Position numbers and translations under genes: made by a program. DNA of 64,000 nucleotides from Spodoptera frugiperda (taxonomy: Eukaryota > Arthropoda > Insecta > Lepidoptera > Noctuidae), in the NCBI RefSeq assembly GCF_023101765.2, contig NC_064234.1, forward strand, positions 1,488,001 through 1,552,000, read 5' to 3'. This document shows positions 62,401 to 64,000 of this stretch, in pieces. Positions within the stretch are counted from its first letter, which is position 1, and each line of letters begins with the position of its first letter. A model generated the notes under the pieces. The model was not told the DNA's origin and made no database searches. It saw nothing but the letters and a program-made list of their open reading frames with translations.

Positions 62401-64000
62401 CAGCCGCTTTCGTAAGTGGAACAGACTTTAGAAACTACAAATTATTTATAGGTTTTCAGTTTGTTCCGCACCAAAGTACCTCAATATTTCACGCTATTGT
62501 ATACAATTTACCAAATTTCAAAACTTCAAGAAGACTTATATTTCAATTTTTAGTTATATCTGTACCAAATTGATTGAAGCAATAAATGTTCTGTTAATTG
62601 CGCATGTAGTTTTTAGGAGAAATGGAAATTATCTGAAGATTAATGGCAACGGGTTTAGCTTTTAAATGAGTACAGATAACAGCGCCTTGCAATAGAAAAT
62701 ATATCTTTCAGGCCGACGTGAATGGATGTTAGGCGTCCGTGATGAAGCGGATGCACGATTTCGGTTAGACGCACACCCTTAAAGTGCTATGAACTTGCAT
62801 TCACATTTCGCCCTCACACTCCGACGCGCGCGCATGTGGAAGGGAGCGGGTCTGTCAGTGACCCTCGGAGTGGCGCGGTCCGGCGGCGCCCATTAATTAT
62901 TCTATTACAGCAATGGCACTCGTGATCGGTGCGCGCGCACACTCCTTTGATCACACCATGCGCTTCAATTCACTACATTACTCTTCACACGAACTGCACA
63001 AAATCGAAGCGCGTTGTCAGATACCACTTTTATTTTTCATCATTAAGAGTTTTTATCTTGATTGTACAAGAGAGTTACAAGGCGGCTGATGTATCGGCCT
63101 ATAATTTTTATGATGTATTTTAAATTCCTGTAGATAATGTTGGAACGCTCGCTACTATCTCAGAATTCTACATTCTTGTTTAAGTCGTGTTTTGCTCTTA
63201 TTAATTCCTAAGACTGTTTTAAATTCTGCAGTTCTTCACTGTGAACGCGATAGACTTAATGGAATGGGCACAGCAATACGTTGGGTTTGCTTTCATTTAC
63301 TAATTACATTTGATACGAACGTGTGGCATACATTTGTCCTAAGCGTCGGTGTAGTAGGTAATTATGCACGTTTTTATTCGACTCACACATAATTTACTAG
63401 CGTTTAATAAAATAATGCGTATGCGCCTGCTAATGACACTTGAATGGTTTCTACGTGACCCAGCGTAATCTGTGGGTGGCACCACTGTGCAAGAAAAACT
63501 TCGTGACAGTGAGGATACATTTTGTACTACTGGAACCGTGACACTTATGAACTTGCTGAAACTGTTATTTAATTTTTGGAACATTTCATAATTAAACACA
63601 GAAAAACTATACTTCTGTAACGGTGTATTGACCCCTACTTATTTCTTAATTAAAATGTTTGATATTTAGTGTCGCCACATTTTAAGGATATAAAAACTCT
63701 TACAAAATCGCGTCTCGCTCACACTGGCAACACAAACACAAGGTGAAAGGCGGGCGTCGTGATCTGCGTGTTCCTGCAGCAGTTGCGCGCGCGCACCGTG
63801 CCCCAATTCGCTAAGTGCTGCCCTGCTGACGAATGGGGATCAACCGTTCTCAGATAAAAACTATTTATTGCCCCTAAACTAAAACCCCGCTGTAAAATCA
63901 TTAATTTCGTTTATTGATAGTAAAGCAGGCCGTTCCGCACCAGTTGCGTTTTACTTTTTAAAGTTTGATTGATAAATAAGTCACTGCCCACTGCTATGTT
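59426..64000. other. Intronic or intergenic sequence to the window end
   Basis: No coding exon, RNA gene or mobile element recognised. GC-richer pieces lie at about 60430-60640 and 62810-62900. The 105-codon frame at 60172-60489 and the 99-codon minus-strand frame at 59394-59693 have no family resemblance. Confidence 0.4.

Noticed and set aside
1..64000. CRISPR array, bacterial operon or prophage
   Set aside because: No spaced short repeats or prokaryotic gene layout; introns and moth repeats show eukaryotic DNA.

Overview
This window is animal nuclear DNA, almost certainly from a moth and most likely a noctuid-type one. It is AT-rich, with small genes split by GT/AG introns. It also carries repeats I recognise from Lepidoptera: a tRNA-derived SINE with a noctuid-type body, a G-rich SINE-like repeat, Helitron-like elements with A|TC...CTAG|T ends and (TTTG)n tracts, and the 'ccggccaagtgcgagtcggactcgcc' type repeat. 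The species call rests on memory of these repeats, not on a search.

Layout. 1-7.5 kb holds two tandem cytosolic glutathione S-transferase genes on the + strand, delta/epsilon type and probably epsilon. The first is cut by the left edge, so only its last three coding exons are present. The second is complete: five exons, 223 codons. Its last intron is swollen by a 1.8-kb foldback transposon. The roughly 2.3 kb between the genes is packed with small mobile elements, and a degenerate Helitron-like piece lies directly upstream of the second start codon. 7.5-9.6 kb is a nest of repeats: a SINE-like element, then a pogo-like DNA transposon with a broken transposase start, itself interrupted by another common lepidopteran repeat. 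At 11.36-11.51 kb there is one first coding exon whose peptide ends in a form I associate with the start of the DRAK/STK17 (DAPK-family) kinase domain. It is followed by a good splice donor. No continuation of that protein is seen in the remaining 52 kb.

11.5-64 kb looks non-coding and is best read as the first intron of that kinase-like gene, possibly running into intergenic DNA. It contains a Helitron-like element with an internal 136-bp tandem array and an inverted copy of its own end, a MITE with long inverted termini and a possible 8-bp target duplication, a pair of abutting palindromes, GC-rich islands, and a recurring GC-rich motif. The most interesting pattern is a series of zero-length-exon signals (pyrimidine tract + CAG|GTRAGT or close variants) at about 22.9, 39.7 and 59.4 kb. 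These are what recursive (stepwise) splicing of a giant intron would need.

The GST genes would act in glutathione conjugation and detoxification in the cytosol. The kinase-like gene is unrelated to them. Most open reading frames in the right-hand 50 kb show no protein family I can recognise and are treated as chance.
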